Below, one piece after another: positions 44,664 to 53,573 of a DNA stretch of 64,000 nt. Numbering within the stretch: the first letter of the stretch is position 1; the number at the start of each line of letters is the position of its first letter. The notes beneath the pieces are model-generated. The model saw only the letters and a list, made by a program, of their open reading frames with translations, had not been told where the DNA came from and ran no database searches. The position numbers and the translations under genes were made by a program. Source of the stretch: Thermaerobacter subterraneus DSM 13965 (lineage in GTDB: Bacteria; Bacillota; Sulfobacillia; Thermaerobacterales; Thermaerobacteraceae); contig NZ_JH976535.1 of NCBI RefSeq assembly GCF_000183545.2, positions 2,171,837 to 2,235,836 on the forward strand, given 5' to 3'.

Positions 44664-47600
44664 TCAGTGATCGTCCAGGTAGAACCCGCTGTCGCCCACC
44701 ACCCGGGCCAGGTCCTGCAGGAGCTCCGCCCGCGGCGTCACCCAGTACTGGGCATCGACCTGCAGGGCATGGCCCCGCCCCGGGAAGACCAGCACCACCG
44801 GCGAGGTGCCCGGATGGCGCTGGCAGGCGCCGCGCACCCGGGCCAGCACGCCCTCCACGGCGTCGGGCCCGCCGTCCGGCAGGGCCACCACCAGCCGCTT
44901 CCCCGTCACCAGCGGCCAGATCTCCTCGGCCACCACCTTGGGCGGCTCCTCTTCCTCCCGGCGGTCGACCCGGCCGCGGACGACGATCACCGCATCCTCC
45001 TGCAGGGCTTCGGCGGCTTCGGCGTAGGTCCGCGGGAAGACCACCACCTCCACCGTTCCCTCCAGGTCTTCCAGCTGGACGAAGGCCATGAAATCGCCGC
45101 CCCGGGTGGTGATGCGGCGCACGCCCTGCACCAGGCCGCCCACCTGGACCCGGGCGCCGTCTTCCCGGTCCGCCAGCTGGCGGGTGGTGGCGGTGACCCG
45201 CCGGGCCAGCTCCCGCTGGTAGTGGGCCAGGGGGTGGCCCGACAGGTAGAGGCCCAGCACCTCCTTCTCCATGGCCAGCTTGCGGTTGGGAGGCCATTCG
45301 TCCACCGGCGGCAGCTCGGTGACCTCCAGGTCGGCGGCGGCGGCGCCGGCGCCGGTTCCACCACCGCCGCTGCCGCGGCCGCCTGCCCCCACCAGGGCCG
45401 CCGTCAGGTCCAGCAGGGACACCTGGCCCGTCTCCCGTTCCTTGTGCCAGCGCTGGGCCCGGTTCATTACCTCTTCCAGGCCCGCCACCAGCCGGGCGCG
45501 GGGCTCGCCCAGGCTGTCGAAGGCCCCGGCCTTGATCAGGCTCTCCAGGGCACGGCGGTTGACCTGGCGCAGGTCGACCCGGCGGCAGAAGTCGTCCAGG
45601 GAGCGGAAGGGCCCGCCCTCCTGCCGGGCGGCGACGATGGACTCGATGGCCCCGAAGCCCACGTTCTTCACCGCCGCCAGGCCGAAGCGGATCGCCTGGC
45701 CGCCAGGCGCGCCGGGGTCGGGCACCACGGTGAAGCGGGCCTCGCTCTGGTTGACGTCGGGAGGCAGCACCGGGATGCCCAGGCGGCGGCACTCGGCGAT
45801 ATATTCCGCCACCCGGTCGGAGTTGCTCATCACGCTGCTCAGGGTGGCGGCCATGTACGGCGCCGGGTAGTGGGTCTTGAGGTAGGCGGTCACGTAGGCC
45901 AGGTAGCCGTAGGCCGCCGAGTGGCTCTTGTTGAACCCGTACCCGGCGAAGTACTCCATCAGGTCGAAGATGCGGCCCGCCAGCTCGGCGTCGATGCCCT
46001 TGGCCGCGGCCCCGGCCAGGAACTTCTCCCGCTGCTTCTGCATCTCCTCGGGCTTCTTCTTGCCCATGGCCCGGCGCAGCAGGTCGGCCTCGCCCAGGGT
46101 GAAGCCGGCCATCACGCTGGCGATCTGCATGACCTGCTCCTGGTAGACGATGGTCCCGTAGGTCTCCTTGAGGATCGGCTCGAGCCACGGGTGCGGGTAT
46201 TCCACCGGCACCTGGCCGTGCTTGCGCTTGATGAAGTCGTCCACCATGCCGCTGCCCAGGGGGCCGGGCCGGAACAGGGCGACGGCGGCGATCAGGTCCT
46301 CGATGCTGGACGGCTTGAGGGAGCGCAGCATCTGGGTGAAACCCGACGACTCCACCTGGAACATGGCGGCCGTCTCGCCCCGGCTCATGGCCTCGAAAGT
46401 CGCCGCGTCGTCCAGCGGGATGTCCCGCACCCGGAAGGGCCGGCGGGCGGCGGTACCGTCGCCGCCGGGGCCGCCACCCGCCCCGCCCGCGCCGCGCGGG
46501 CCATCCTTGCCAACCTCCCCCGACGCACCACCCGCGCCGCCCGCGCCGGCCGGGCCGCCTGCTCCGCCCGGCCCGGCCGGGCCGGGTTCTTCCGCCAGCA
46601 CGTCCCGGGCCCCCGTCTGGTGGATGATCTGCTCGGTCTCCTGGATCACGTGCAGGGTGCGCAGGCCCAGGAAGTCCATCTTGAGCAGGCCCAGCTCCTC
46701 CAGGGTGGTCATGGGGAACTGGGTGACGGTGGAACCGTCCTGCATCCGCTGCAGGGGCACGTGTTCCATCAGCGGGTCGCGGCCGATCACCACGCCGGCG
46801 GCGTGGACCGAGGCGTGGCGGGGCATCCCCTCCAGCTTGCGCGCCATGTCGACCAGCTGGCGCACCACCGGCTGCTGGTCGTAGGCCTGTTTGAGCTCGG
46901 GGCTGGACTCCAGGGCCTGGTCCAGGGTGATGCCCAGCTGGGCCGGGACCATCTTGGCGATCTTGTCGACCTCGCCGTAGGGCAGGCCCATCACCCGGCC
47001 CACGTCGCGGATCACCGCCCGGGCCAGCATGCGGCCGAAGGTGATGATCTGCGCCACCCGGTCCCGGCCGTACTTGCGCACCACGTACTCGATGACCTCG
47101 TCGCGCCGGTGGTCGTCGAAGTCGATGTCGATGTCGGGCATGGTGACCCGCTCGGGGTTGAGGAACCGCTCGAAGAGCAGGTTGTAGCGCAGGGGATCGA
47201 TGTCGGTGATCCCCAGCACGTAGGCCACCAGGCTGCCCGCCGCCGAGCCGCGGCCCGGGCCCACGGCGATGCCGTTGCGGCGGGCGTAGTCCACGAAATC
47301 CCACACGATCAGGAAGTAGGCCGGGTAGCCCATGCGGGTGATGACCTCGAGCTCGTGGTTCAGCCGGTCCCGCACCTCGCTGCCCGCGTTGGGGTAACGC
47401 TCGGGCAGCTTGCTCTCGCACAGGTAGCGCAGGTAGGAGGCCGCGTCGTGCCCCTCCGGCACCTCGTAGTGGGGCAGGAGGAACCGGCCGAACTCGAACT
47501 CCAGCTGGCAGCGCTCGGCCAGCTTGACCGTGTTGGCCAGGGCCTCCGGCACGTCCCGGAACAGGGCGGCCATCTCCTCCGGCGTCTTGAGGTAGAACTC

Positions 47601-48320
47601 CGGCCCTTCGAAGCGCATGCGGTTCGGGTCGTCCAGGGTCTTGCCCGTCTGGATGCAGAGCAGCACCTCGTGGGCGGCGGCGTCGTCCTTGTTCAAGTAG
47701 TGGACGTCGTTGGTCGCCACCACCGGCACGTCGAAGCGCCGGGCCAGCTCCAGGATGCGGGCGTACGCCCTGCGTTCCTCGGGAAGGCCGTGGTCCTGGA
47801 TCTCGAAGTAGAAGCGGTCGCCGAAGACCTCCAGGTACCAGCGCACGGCCTGGAGCGCTTCCTCCTCCCGCCCCTCTAGGAGCAGCCGCGGGATCTCGCT
47901 GCCGATGCAGCCCGAGGTGACGATCAGGCCCTCGCTGTACTGGGCCAGCAGTTCCCGGTCGGCCCGCGGCTTGTAGTAGAACCCCTCGGCATAGGCCCGG
48001 GAGACGATGCGGATCAGGTTGCGGTAGCCCGTCTCGTTCTGGGCCAGGGCCAGCAGGTGGTAGGGCTGGTCGTCCAGCTTGGGCTCCCGGTCGTGCCGGG
48101 TGCGCCGGGCCAGGTACAGCTCGCAGCCGATGATGGGCTTGATCCCGTGCTTCTTGCACGCCTTGTAGAAGTCGATGGCGCCGTACATGACGCCGTGGTC
48201 CGTCAGCGCCAGGGCGGGCATGCCCAGCTCGGCCGCCCGCGCGGCCAGCTCGCCGACCCGGGCGGCGCCATCGAGCAGGCTGTATTCGCTGTGGACGTGC
48301 AGGTGGACGAAGGGTTCCAT
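44664..48320 (-). CDS. dnaE: DNA polymerase III alpha subunit (DnaE)
   Basis: A 1218-residue replicative polymerase. The PHP domain opens with HLHVHSEYSLLDGA near 5. The catalytic palm carries GPGRGSAAGSLVAYVLG near 355 and P-D-I-D-I-D-F near 400, with the later metal Asp downstream. The tandem HhH region follows, and an OB-fold (VQVGGLVQGVRRI) lies near 1065. Two Gly/Ala-rich inserts, near 590-640 and 1000-1020, are not usual. The ATG at 48320 follows GGAGGGG. Length is that of DnaE1-type enzymes. In Bacillus, dnaE neighbours ytrI and ytrH. Here those lie 8 kb away. Confidence 0.96.
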   Translation of the reverse strand: MEPFVHLHVHSEYSLLDGAARVGELAARAAELGMPALALTDHGVMYGAIDFYKACKKHGIKPIIGCELYLARRTRHDREPKLDDQPYHLLALAQNETGYRNLIRIVSRAYAEGFYYKPRADRELLAQYSEGLIVTSGCIGSEIPRLLLEGREEEALQAVRWYLEVFGDRFYFEIQDHGLPEERRAYARILELARRFDVPVVATNDVHYLNKDDAAAHEVLLCIQTGKTLDDPNRMRFEGPEFYLKTPEEMAALFRDVPEALANTVKLAERCQLEFEFGRFLLPHYEVPEGHDAASYLRYLCESKLPERYPNAGSEVRDRLNHELEVITRMGYPAYFLIVWDFVDYARRNGIAVGPGRGSAAGSLVAYVLGITDIDPLRYNLLFERFLNPERVTMPDIDIDFDDHRRDEVIEYVVRKYGRDRVAQIITFGRMLARAVIRDVGRVMGLPYGEVDKIAKMVPAQLGITLDQALESSPELKQAYDQQPVVRQLVDMARKLEGMPRHASVHAAGVVIGRDPLMEHVPLQRMQDGSTVTQFPMTTLEELGLLKMDFLGLRTLHVIQETEQIIHQTGARDVLAEEPGPAGPGGAGGPAGAGGAGGASGEVGKDGPRGAGGAGGGPGGDGTAARRPFRVRDIPLDDAATFEAMSRGETAAMFQVESSGFTQMLRSLKPSSIEDLIAAVALFRPGPLGSGMVDDFIKRKHGQVPVEYPHPWLEPILKETYGTIVYQEQVMQIASVMAGFTLGEADLLRRAMGKKKPEEMQKQREKFLAGAAAKGIDAELAGRIFDLMEYFAGYGFNKSHSAAYGYLAYVTAYLKTHYPAPYMAATLSSVMSNSDRVAEYIAECRRLGIPVLPPDVNQSEARFTVVPDPGAPGGQAIRFGLAAVKNVGFGAIESIVAARQEGGPFRSLDDFCRRVDLRQVNRRALESLIKAGAFDSLGEPRARLVAGLEEVMNRAQRWHKERETGQVSLLDLTAALVGAGGRGSGGGGTGAGAAAADLEVTELPPVDEWPPNRKLAMEKEVLGLYLSGHPLAHYQRELARRVTATTRQLADREDGARVQVGGLVQGVRRITTRGGDFMAFVQLEDLEGTVEVVVFPRTYAEAAEALQEDAVIVVRGRVDRREEEEPPKVVAEEIWPLVTGKRLVVALPDGGPDAVEGVLARVRGACQRHPGTSPVVLVFPGRGHALQVDAQYWVTPRAELLQDLARVVGDSGFYLDDH

Positions 48321-48740
48321 CGCCACCCCTCCGTTCGACCGGTTCCTGTCCACCTTCGCCACGGGCCATGAAGGCTCCTGGCGGCCCCCTCGCCTCGGGC
48401 CGGGGTTCCCGGCCCGCCCGCGCCGCCCACCACCGCTGCACCCCCGGCCCCGGCCCCTGCCCTTGAGCCTGCGGCCGCCCGCAGGTAGAGCCCACTCCCT
48501 GCCGGCCGCCGCTTGGCCACGACGAAGCCCATCGGAGTTCCGGGGCATTCCGGCCGGCCCGGGCGACCGTTGGGCGCTCCGGACACGCACCGGCGCTGCG
48601 GGCGGTCCATAGGGTGGTCCGTGACGCGCGCCCGGCCCGCCCGGCCGCGGCGCCCGGCCGGGCCGGGACGGGCGCCCGCGGGCAACGGGCGGCCGGCGGT
48701 CCCACCGCCTGAAACCCGTCGCCTGGGGAGGTGCAGCCCT
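48321..48740. other. Divergent spacer between dnaE and TSUP permease
   Basis: GC-rich sequence rich in GGCCGG words. I see no gene, RNA or consensus promoter. Longer open frames here are low-complexity. Confidence 0.45.
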
Positions 48741-49631
48741 TTGCAGCGCTTGCTGGCGTTCGCCCTGGTGGGCCTCATCGCCCAGCTGGTGGATGGGGCC
48801 CTGGGCATGGCCTACGGGGTGACCTCGTCGTCGCTGCTCTTGCTCTACGGCCTGGCGCCCGCCGCCGCCTCGGCGTCGGTCCATCTGGCCGAGACCATCA
48901 CCACCGCCGTGTCGGGTCTCGCCCACTGGCGCATGGGCAACTGGCACCGGCCCACCGTTCGCGGCCTGGTGCTGCCGGGGGCGGTGGGGGCGTTCCTCGG
49001 TGCGGTGCTGCTGGCCTCGTTGCCGGCGGAGCGGGTGCGGCCGGTGGTGGCCGGGTTCCTCCTGGTCCTGGGCGTGTACATCCTGGTGCGGTTCACCCTG
49101 GCCGCCATGCCGCGCCACCGGCGGCCGCCGCGGCTGCGGCTGCGGTACGTGATGCCGCTGGGGTTCGTGGCGGGGCTCCTGGACGCCACGGGCGGCGGCG
49201 GCTGGGGTCCCATCGCCACCCCGGCCCTCATGGTGCGCGGCGACCTGCCGCCCCACCAGGTGGTGGGGTCGGTGTCCATCGCCGAGTTCGCCGTGGCGGT
49301 GTCGGCCACCCTGGGCTTCGCCCTCACCCTGGGCTGGGAGGGGGTGGCGTGGCTGCAGGTGGCCGCCCTGGTGGCCGGAGGTGCCGTGGCGGCGCCCCTG
49401 GCGGCCTGGATGGCCCGCAGGCTGCCGGCCCAGGTGCTGGGCGTGATGGTGGGGACCGCGGTCCTGCTGGTCAACCTGCGCACCCTCTTCGGGGCTGCGG
49501 GCATCACGGGCCTGACCCGGCTGCTGGCCTACGCCCTGGTGGCGGCCGTCTGCCTGGGGCTCCTGGTGCAGGCCGCCCTGCGCAGCCGGCGGCAGGCCGC
49601 CTCCCAGGTCCAGCACCCCGCCACGGATTGA
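48741..49631 (+). CDS. TSUP family (TauE/SafE) anion permease
   Basis: A 296-residue membrane protein with about eight membrane segments. G-L-I-A-Q-L-V-D-G-A-L-G-M-A-Y-G at the start and GFVAGLLDATGGGGWGPIATPAL near 145 (abbreviated) are repeat signatures of the TauE/SafE family, which move sulfite, sulfonates or other organic anions. The start is TTG 48741 with GGGGAGGTG about 8 bases upstream. A perfect terminator hairpin follows. The substrate is unknown. Confidence 0.85.
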   Translation: MQRLLAFALVGLIAQLVDGALGMAYGVTSSSLLLLYGLAPAAASASVHLAETITTAVSGLAHWRMGNWHRPTVRGLVLPGAVGAFLGAVLLASLPAERVRPVVAGFLLVLGVYILVRFTLAAMPRHRRPPRLRLRYVMPLGFVAGLLDATGGGGWGPIATPALMVRGDLPPHQVVGSVSIAEFAVAVSATLGFALTLGWEGVAWLQVAALVAGGAVAAPLAAWMARRLPAQVLGVMVGTAVLLVNLRTLFGAAGITGLTRLLAYALVAAVCLGLLVQAALRSRRQAASQVQHPATD

Positions 49632-49707
49632 TCCGCCCCGGACCGAGCTGCCCCCTTGAAGCCGCCCCGGAGCCGCCCCCGCACGGCGGGGCCGCCGCGG
49701 TGCCAAT

Positions 49708-49752
49708 GCGGCGCGTCGCCCCGAGCGCCGGGTGCTCGGGGCGACGCGCCGC
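49708..49752. terminator. 19-bp perfect hairpin terminator
   Basis: Arms GCGGCGCGTCGCCCCGAGC and GCTCGGGGCGACGCGCCGC with a 7-base loop, followed on the plus strand by TTCTTCCTTC. It ends the TSUP gene and may also stop the convergent osmC unit. Confidence 0.75.
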
Positions 49753-49829
49753 TTCTTCCTTCACCAAGCCGCCCCGGTGGGCTCCGCGCACCGGATCGCC
49801 CGGGGCCCGCCGGATTCGGACCAGCCGGG

Positions 49830-50303
49830 TCAGCTGCCGTCGGCCGTACCGGCCGCCGCCAGGCCGGCCGTGCCCTCGTACACCCGCTCGCCGTTGACCT
49901 CCACGGCGTAGTGGATCGCCGCGGTCCGGCCGATCATGGCGCTGACGCCGCAGTACTTCTGCTGGCTCAAGGTCACCGCCCGGACGGCCCGCTCGGGATC
50001 CAGGCCGTGGCCCTCCAGGCGGTACACCAGCCGCACCTGCCGGAACACCTTGGGGTGCTCCTCGGGCTCCTCCGCCTCCAGGTCGATGACCAGCGAGCCC
50101 AAGGGCTGACGCATCTTGTTCAGGATCTCCACCACGTCAATGGCCGTGCAGCCGCCCAGCCCCAGCAGCACCAGGTCCTTGGGCGACGGCGCCTCCCGCC
50201 GCTCGCCCTCCCGGGGCGCCCCCTGCAAGGGCACCTCCAGGCCCAGGTCGTTGGCCCCGACGTAGCGGCTCCCGCCCTTCCAGCGCACCGTTCCGTGCCG
50301 CAT
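49830..50303 (-). CDS. OsmC family peroxidase-like protein
   Basis: A 157-residue OsmC/Ohr-superfamily protein. The two redox cysteines are in L-G-L-G-G-C-T (near 52) and Q-Q-K-Y-C-G-V (near 117), the pair that reduces organic peroxides. W-K-G-G opens the fold. I chose ATG 50303 over 50309 because GGAGG then stands 7 bases upstream. It follows the bacilliredoxin gene by 13 bases on the same strand. Confidence 0.85.
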   Translation of the reverse strand: MRHGTVRWKGGSRYVGANDLGLEVPLQGAPREGERREAPSPKDLVLLGLGGCTAIDVVEILNKMRQPLGSLVIDLEAEEPEEHPKVFRQVRLVYRLEGHGLDPERAVRAVTLSQQKYCGVSAMIGRTAAIHYAVEVNGERVYEGTAGLAAAGTADGS

Positions 50304-50316
50304 GGGCATGCCTCCG

Positions 50317-50748
50317 TCACGCGCAGAAGCGGTCGAAGGCGGCCTTGAGGTCGGCGGCCACCTCCTCCGCCGTGCGGTTCTCGATGTCGCTGCGGTGCAG
50401 CATGTAGACCAGCTGCCGGCCCTTGAGCAGGGCGATGGACGGCGAGGAGGGCGGCTGACCCGTGAAGTACTCCCGCATGCGGGCCGTGGCCTCCCGGTCC
50501 TGGCTGGCGAAGACCGTCAGCCACCGCCGGGGCCGCCGTTCATGCTCCAGGGCCATAGCCACCGCCGGCCGGGCGATGCCGCCGGCGCAGCCGCACATGG
50601 AGTTGACCACCACCAGGGTGGTCTCGTCGTCGCCCGCCTCCGCCATGGCCGCGTCCACCTCTTCCGGCGTCCGCAGCTCGGTGAAGCCCAGGCGGACCAG
50701 TTCCTCCCGCATGGGCGCAAAGAACATGTCGAGCATCTCCATGCTCAT
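50317..50748 (-). CDS. BrxA/BrxB family bacilliredoxin
   Basis: A 143-residue YphP/YqiW-family protein. The active C-G-C motif lies in V-N-S-M-C-G-C-A-G-G near 53. These proteins remove bacillithiol from S-bacillithiolated proteins. F-A-S-Q-D near 85 and L-V-Y-M-L-H-R near 112 are conserved. The ATG at 50748 follows GGAGGGA. It is in an operon with the OsmC protein, suggesting a joint thiol-peroxide defence role. Confidence 0.9.
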   Translation of the reverse strand: MSMEMLDMFFAPMREELVRLGFTELRTPEEVDAAMAEAGDDETTLVVVNSMCGCAGGIARPAVAMALEHERRPRRWLTVFASQDREATARMREYFTGQPPSSPSIALLKGRQLVYMLHRSDIENRTAEEVAADLKAAFDRFCA

Positions 50749-50890
50749 GGCGATCCCTCCCTGTCCCCGGCCGGTCCTTCCCGGGGGCCCGCCCGGTCCC
50801 GGCCCGGCGACCTGCTGGCGCTGCGGTGCGGCGGCAACGGGTTCGCCCAACCCCCCTTCCGGTCCAACCCCTGGACCCTGGAACCGGCCC

Positions 50891-51961
50891 CTAGACCCCC
50901 GCCGCCGGCCGGGCCTCCGCTTCCGCCGGCCGCTCCGTCTCCCGGTGGACCAGCTCCACCAGCCGCCGCAGGTGGTCGACGGGCGTCTCGGGCAGCACGC
51001 CGTGGCCCAGGTTGAAGATGTGCCCGGGCCGCCCCGCCGCCCGCCGCAGCACGTCGCGCGCCTGTTCTTCCACCTGGTCGAAGGGGGCCAGCAGCGCCGC
51101 GGGATCCAGGTTGCCCTGGATCGCCTTGTCCGGGCCGATGGCCTCCCAGGCCCGATCCAGGTCGACCCGCCAGTCGACCCCTACCACCTCGGCGCCCGCC
51201 TCGGCCATCAGGGGCAGCAGGGCCGCGTTCCCCGTGCCGAAGTGGATCCGCGGCACGCCCAGGTCGGCCAGCCCCTCCAGCACCCGGCTCGAGTAGGGCA
51301 GGACGAACCGGCGGTATGCCGCCGGCCCCAGGCCGCCCACCCAGGAGTCGAAGAGCTGCACCGCCTGGACCCCGGCCTCCACCTGGGCCCGCAAGTAGTC
51401 GAGGACCGTCTCCGCCAGCCGCTCCATCAGCCCGTGCCAGAAGGCGGGATCGCCATACATCAGCGCCCGGGCCCGGTGGAATTCCCGCGACGGCCGGCCC
51501 TCGATCAGGTAGCAGGCCAGGGTGAAGGGCGCGCCGGCGAACCCGATCAGGGGAACCCGGTCGCCCAGGGCCCGCCGGACCAGCCGCACCGTCTCCAGCA
51601 CCGGGGCCAGTTCCTCCCGCGGGTCGAACCGCCGCAGCCGCCCCAGGTCGGCCGCCGCGGCCAGCGGCTGGCCCACCACGGGCCCCACCCCGGGCTCGAT
51701 GCGGTAGTCGACGCCCAGGGGCGCCAGCGGCGTCATGATGTCGGCGAAGAGGATGGCCGCGTCGACCCCCAGCCGCTCGACGGGCATCACGGTGATCTCG
51801 GCGCAGAGGTCCGGGTGCTGCATGAGCTCGACGAAGCCGTACTGCCGCCGCAGTGCCCGGAACTCCGGGAAGATCCGGCCCGCCTGGCGCATGAACCAGA
51901 CGGGCGTCCGGTCGACGGGCTGGCGGCGGCAGGCGGCGAGGAAGCGCTGGCTGGGCGTCAA
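50891..51961 (-). CDS. hemE: Uroporphyrinogen decarboxylase
   Basis: A 356-residue HemE, which decarboxylates uroporphyrinogen III to coproporphyrinogen III. PVWFMRQAGR near 20 and FAGAPFTLACYLIEG near 143 are the two PROSITE-type signatures, with the catalytic Asp in FADIMTPL near 73. The C-terminal segment FNLGHGVLP near 313 is intact. The start is TTG 51961, with AGGAGGGG 6 bases upstream. It stands alone: other haem genes are not adjacent, although ctaA opens the window. Confidence 0.95.
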   Translation of the reverse strand: MTPSQRFLAACRRQPVDRTPVWFMRQAGRIFPEFRALRRQYGFVELMQHPDLCAEITVMPVERLGVDAAILFADIMTPLAPLGVDYRIEPGVGPVVGQPLAAAADLGRLRRFDPREELAPVLETVRLVRRALGDRVPLIGFAGAPFTLACYLIEGRPSREFHRARALMYGDPAFWHGLMERLAETVLDYLRAQVEAGVQAVQLFDSWVGGLGPAAYRRFVLPYSSRVLEGLADLGVPRIHFGTGNAALLPLMAEAGAEVVGVDWRVDLDRAWEAIGPDKAIQGNLDPAALLAPFDQVEEQARDVLRRAAGRPGHIFNLGHGVLPETPVDHLRRLVELVHRETERPAEAEARPAAGV

Positions 51962-51996
51962 CGGAACCCCTCCTGGCTGCCGGCGGATCTACTGCC

Positions 51997-52005
51997 ATTG
52001 TAGCA
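51997..52005 (-). promoter_or_regulatory. Extended -10 promoter of hemE
   Basis: On the minus strand TGCTACAAT fits an extended -10 (TG-N-TACAAT) 36 bases before the hemE start. No good -35 is present, as is usual for that class. Confidence 0.42.
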
Positions 52006-52445
52006 CCCCGCAGCCTGCCGCCCGCCGGACGAACCAGCCAGGGTCTCCCGTCGGTGGGTAACCGCTTGATCGCCCATCGACTGGCACCACGCCCTGACCA
52101 CCTGGACAGGCGACGGAAACCCTTGTCGCCAGCGGCCCTTTCGCCGGGACGCCGCGGAGTCGCGGTGTCCACTTCTGCTCTTGTCGGACCTGTCCCCCAC
52201 GCTGGGCGTGCCCTTCGGCATGGAGGGCGGACCCGTTGACCGGCCGGCAATCACCAGACTAATCCGGCGCATTGCCTTTATCTTGCCGCTGGCGTCGACC
52301 TAGAGGCAGGGGTATTCGCCTTGCAACGGGCGGTTGATCCTGGCCGGCCAGCCCTTGATCCTGCAGCCCTGTAACTGTCCACGACAACGGGGCAAGTGCA
52401 TGGCCAACCGTTCGATGCATACGCGCAGACTGAGCCTGTCTACGT
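52006..52445. other. Spacer with transposase remnant, left edge of accessory island
   Basis: Lower-GC sequence than the flanks. Apart from the IS256-like remnant listed separately I see no intact gene. Other open frames on both strands show no domain. Confidence 0.5.
52292..52370 (-). pseudogene. Degenerate IS256-family (Mutator) transposase fragment
   Basis: On the minus strand, one frame reads I-N-R-P-L-Q-G-E-Y-P-C-L-stop-V-D-A, matching the R-P-L-x-G-x-Y-P-Y-L-x-x-D-A block before the first catalytic Asp of IS256-type transposases. It contains an in-frame TAG at 52302-52300 and loses similarity soon after the Asp. No terminal repeats were found. The match is short, so confidence is moderate. 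Confidence 0.45.
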
Positions 52446-52865
52446 TTAGTGGGCTCGTCTACATGCCACGACCAACTGGCGCGCAAGTAAAGTCTGTATC
52501 AACAGGAACGAACCCCACACAATACCTAGGCGTGAAGTGTTCAGGTTGAACTCTACGTCTGGCAGCTTATACTCAACCACACCCACCGGTATACCGAAGA
52601 GGGTACGCCAGACGCCCACTCCTTCGGGTTCGATGGGTGGTTGCTCACTCGCGAGTCGCACTTCAATGATCTGCAGGTACGCTGGATTGATCTTGTAGAT
52701 TGAATCGATTTCGACACGCAGGCGATGGACCGCTTCCCGATGAAGCTCTGGGTCAGATATGTCGCTGCTTGTAGTATCCGGGAAGAGCAGGGGCAGCCCG
52801 AATGCAGCCACGGTCAGCACGAGGATCAAACCCGCCAGCCAGTACACCCGTTTCAGCCTCGACAT
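52446..52865 (-). CDS. Small two-segment membrane protein, unknown
   Basis: A 139-residue protein with an N-terminal membrane anchor (about 8-30) and a second hydrophobic segment near 112-128, separated by a soluble region that looks mixed alpha/beta. I do not recognise a family. The ATG at 52865 follows AGGGGATCAGGA. Base composition is less GC-rich than core genes. It starts inside the 3' end of the AbrB-domain gene, a coupled arrangement altered by the 20-bp duplication. Confidence 0.55.
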   Translation of the reverse strand: MSRLKRVYWLAGLILVLTVAAFGLPLLFPDTTSSDISDPELHREAVHRLRVEIDSIYKINPAYLQIIEVRLASEQPPIEPEGVGVWRTLFGIPVGVVEYKLPDVEFNLNTSRLGIVWGSFLLIQTLLARQLVVACRRAH

Positions 52866-53076
52866 TCCTGATCCCCTCTCGACATTCCTGATCCCCTTTT
52901 TGGGAGAGGCGCGGTTGCGACCGGATCACCCAGAACCGTCCCTCATCCGGTCCCACTGCTTCAAACAACAACCCATCGCCCGGCCGGATCCCCAGGGCTT
53001 CGAGGAGCGCCGCCGGGATTTGGAGGCGGCCTTCTGCTTGGACCCGTGCCGGGCCGATCACCTGCCCCGTGGCCAT
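52753..53076 (-). CDS. AbrB/SpoVT-domain protein with frameshifted C-terminus
   Basis: A 107-residue frame whose first 45 or so residues are a SpoVT-AbrB swapped-hairpin DNA-binding domain: G-R-L-Q-I-P-A-A-L-L-E-A-L-G-I-R-P-G-D. Beyond residue 60 it passes through a 20-bp tandem duplication. Without one copy the frame would stop at once (C-R-G-stop). With both copies it continues 47 codons through the next gene in another frame. So the tail is probably artificial. ATG 53076 or TTG 53082 may be the start, and AGGAGGTG fits either. It lies downstream of vapBC on the same strand. Confidence 0.65.
   Translation of the reverse strand: MATGQVIGPARVQAEGRLQIPAALLEALGIRPGDGLLFEAVGPDEGRFWVIRSQPRLSQKGDQECREGIRNVEAETGVLAGGFDPRADRGCIRAAPALPGYYKQRHI
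52858..52897 (-). repeat. 20-bp perfect tandem duplication
   Basis: Two identical copies of AGGGGATCAGGAATGTCGAG (minus strand), at 52897-52878 and 52877-52858. Each holds a ribosome site and an ATG. The length is not a multiple of 3, so it shifts the AbrB frame. Confidence 0.9.
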
Positions 53077-53135
53077 GCCCAAGCCCACCTCCTTTGCTGC
53101 GATTCCCGGCCATCAGGCTCGCCTCGGGACGGGGC

Positions 53136-53570
53136 CTACCACTGCACCACGCGGGCGTCCGTGAACCTCGCGATGGCGCGATCGTTGGTGAGCAGGAAAA
53201 CGTCCTCGTCGGCCGTCCGGGCCGCCAGGTAGCCGTCCACGAAGTCGAGCTGCCCCGCCGCATGGTGGCGGAGTCCGGCCAGGACGGCCTCTTCGTCTTC
53301 CACGTCCACCTCCGGGGCCCGGACAAACTGAAGGAGCGCCGCGACCGCCTCGGCAGGGCTGTAGCCGTACGCGCCTTCCAGGACGTAGAGCGTCTCGGCC
53401 ACGACCACCGGCGTGATCCGCAGCCGGTGCCCGGCGGCAATGGCCCGCTCCAGGGCCCGGTCGAGCACCTCGAGCCGCTCGTGAAGGTGCGCGGCCTGCG
53501 GGTTCGCCAGGATATGCTCACGGGCCAGGCAATACACGACGACGTTGGCGTCGAGCAACCAGGTGCTCAC
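53136..53570 (-). CDS. PIN-domain toxin (VapC-like)
   Basis: A 144-residue PIN-domain ribonuclease, the toxin of a type II pair. Catalytic acids: Asp7 (LLDANVVVY), Glu near 58 (VVAETLYVL), Asp near 110 (DFVDGYLA) and Asp near 129 (TNDRAI). The set is complete. The GTG at 53570 has GAGGG 8 bases upstream and begins 3 bases after the antitoxin stop. VapC toxins cleave tRNA or rRNA. The target is unknown. Confidence 0.85.
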   Translation of the reverse strand: MSTWLLDANVVVYCLAREHILANPQAAHLHERLEVLDRALERAIAAGHRLRITPVVVAETLYVLEGAYGYSPAEAVAALLQFVRAPEVDVEDEEAVLAGLRHHAAGQLDFVDGYLAARTADEDVFLLTNDRAIARFTDARVVQW

Positions 53571-53573
53571 GGG

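Noticed and set aside
44052-47879. A 1275-codon open frame on the plus strand
   Set aside because: It is antisense to dnaE, whose protein motifs are complete. The frame is a GC-rich shadow with His/Gln/Gly-rich translation and no domain.
52446-52486. W-H-V-D-E string resembling an IS6-family transposase
   Set aside because: Only five residues match, the frame then diverges, and it overlaps the end of another frame. The IS256-like match nearby is better.
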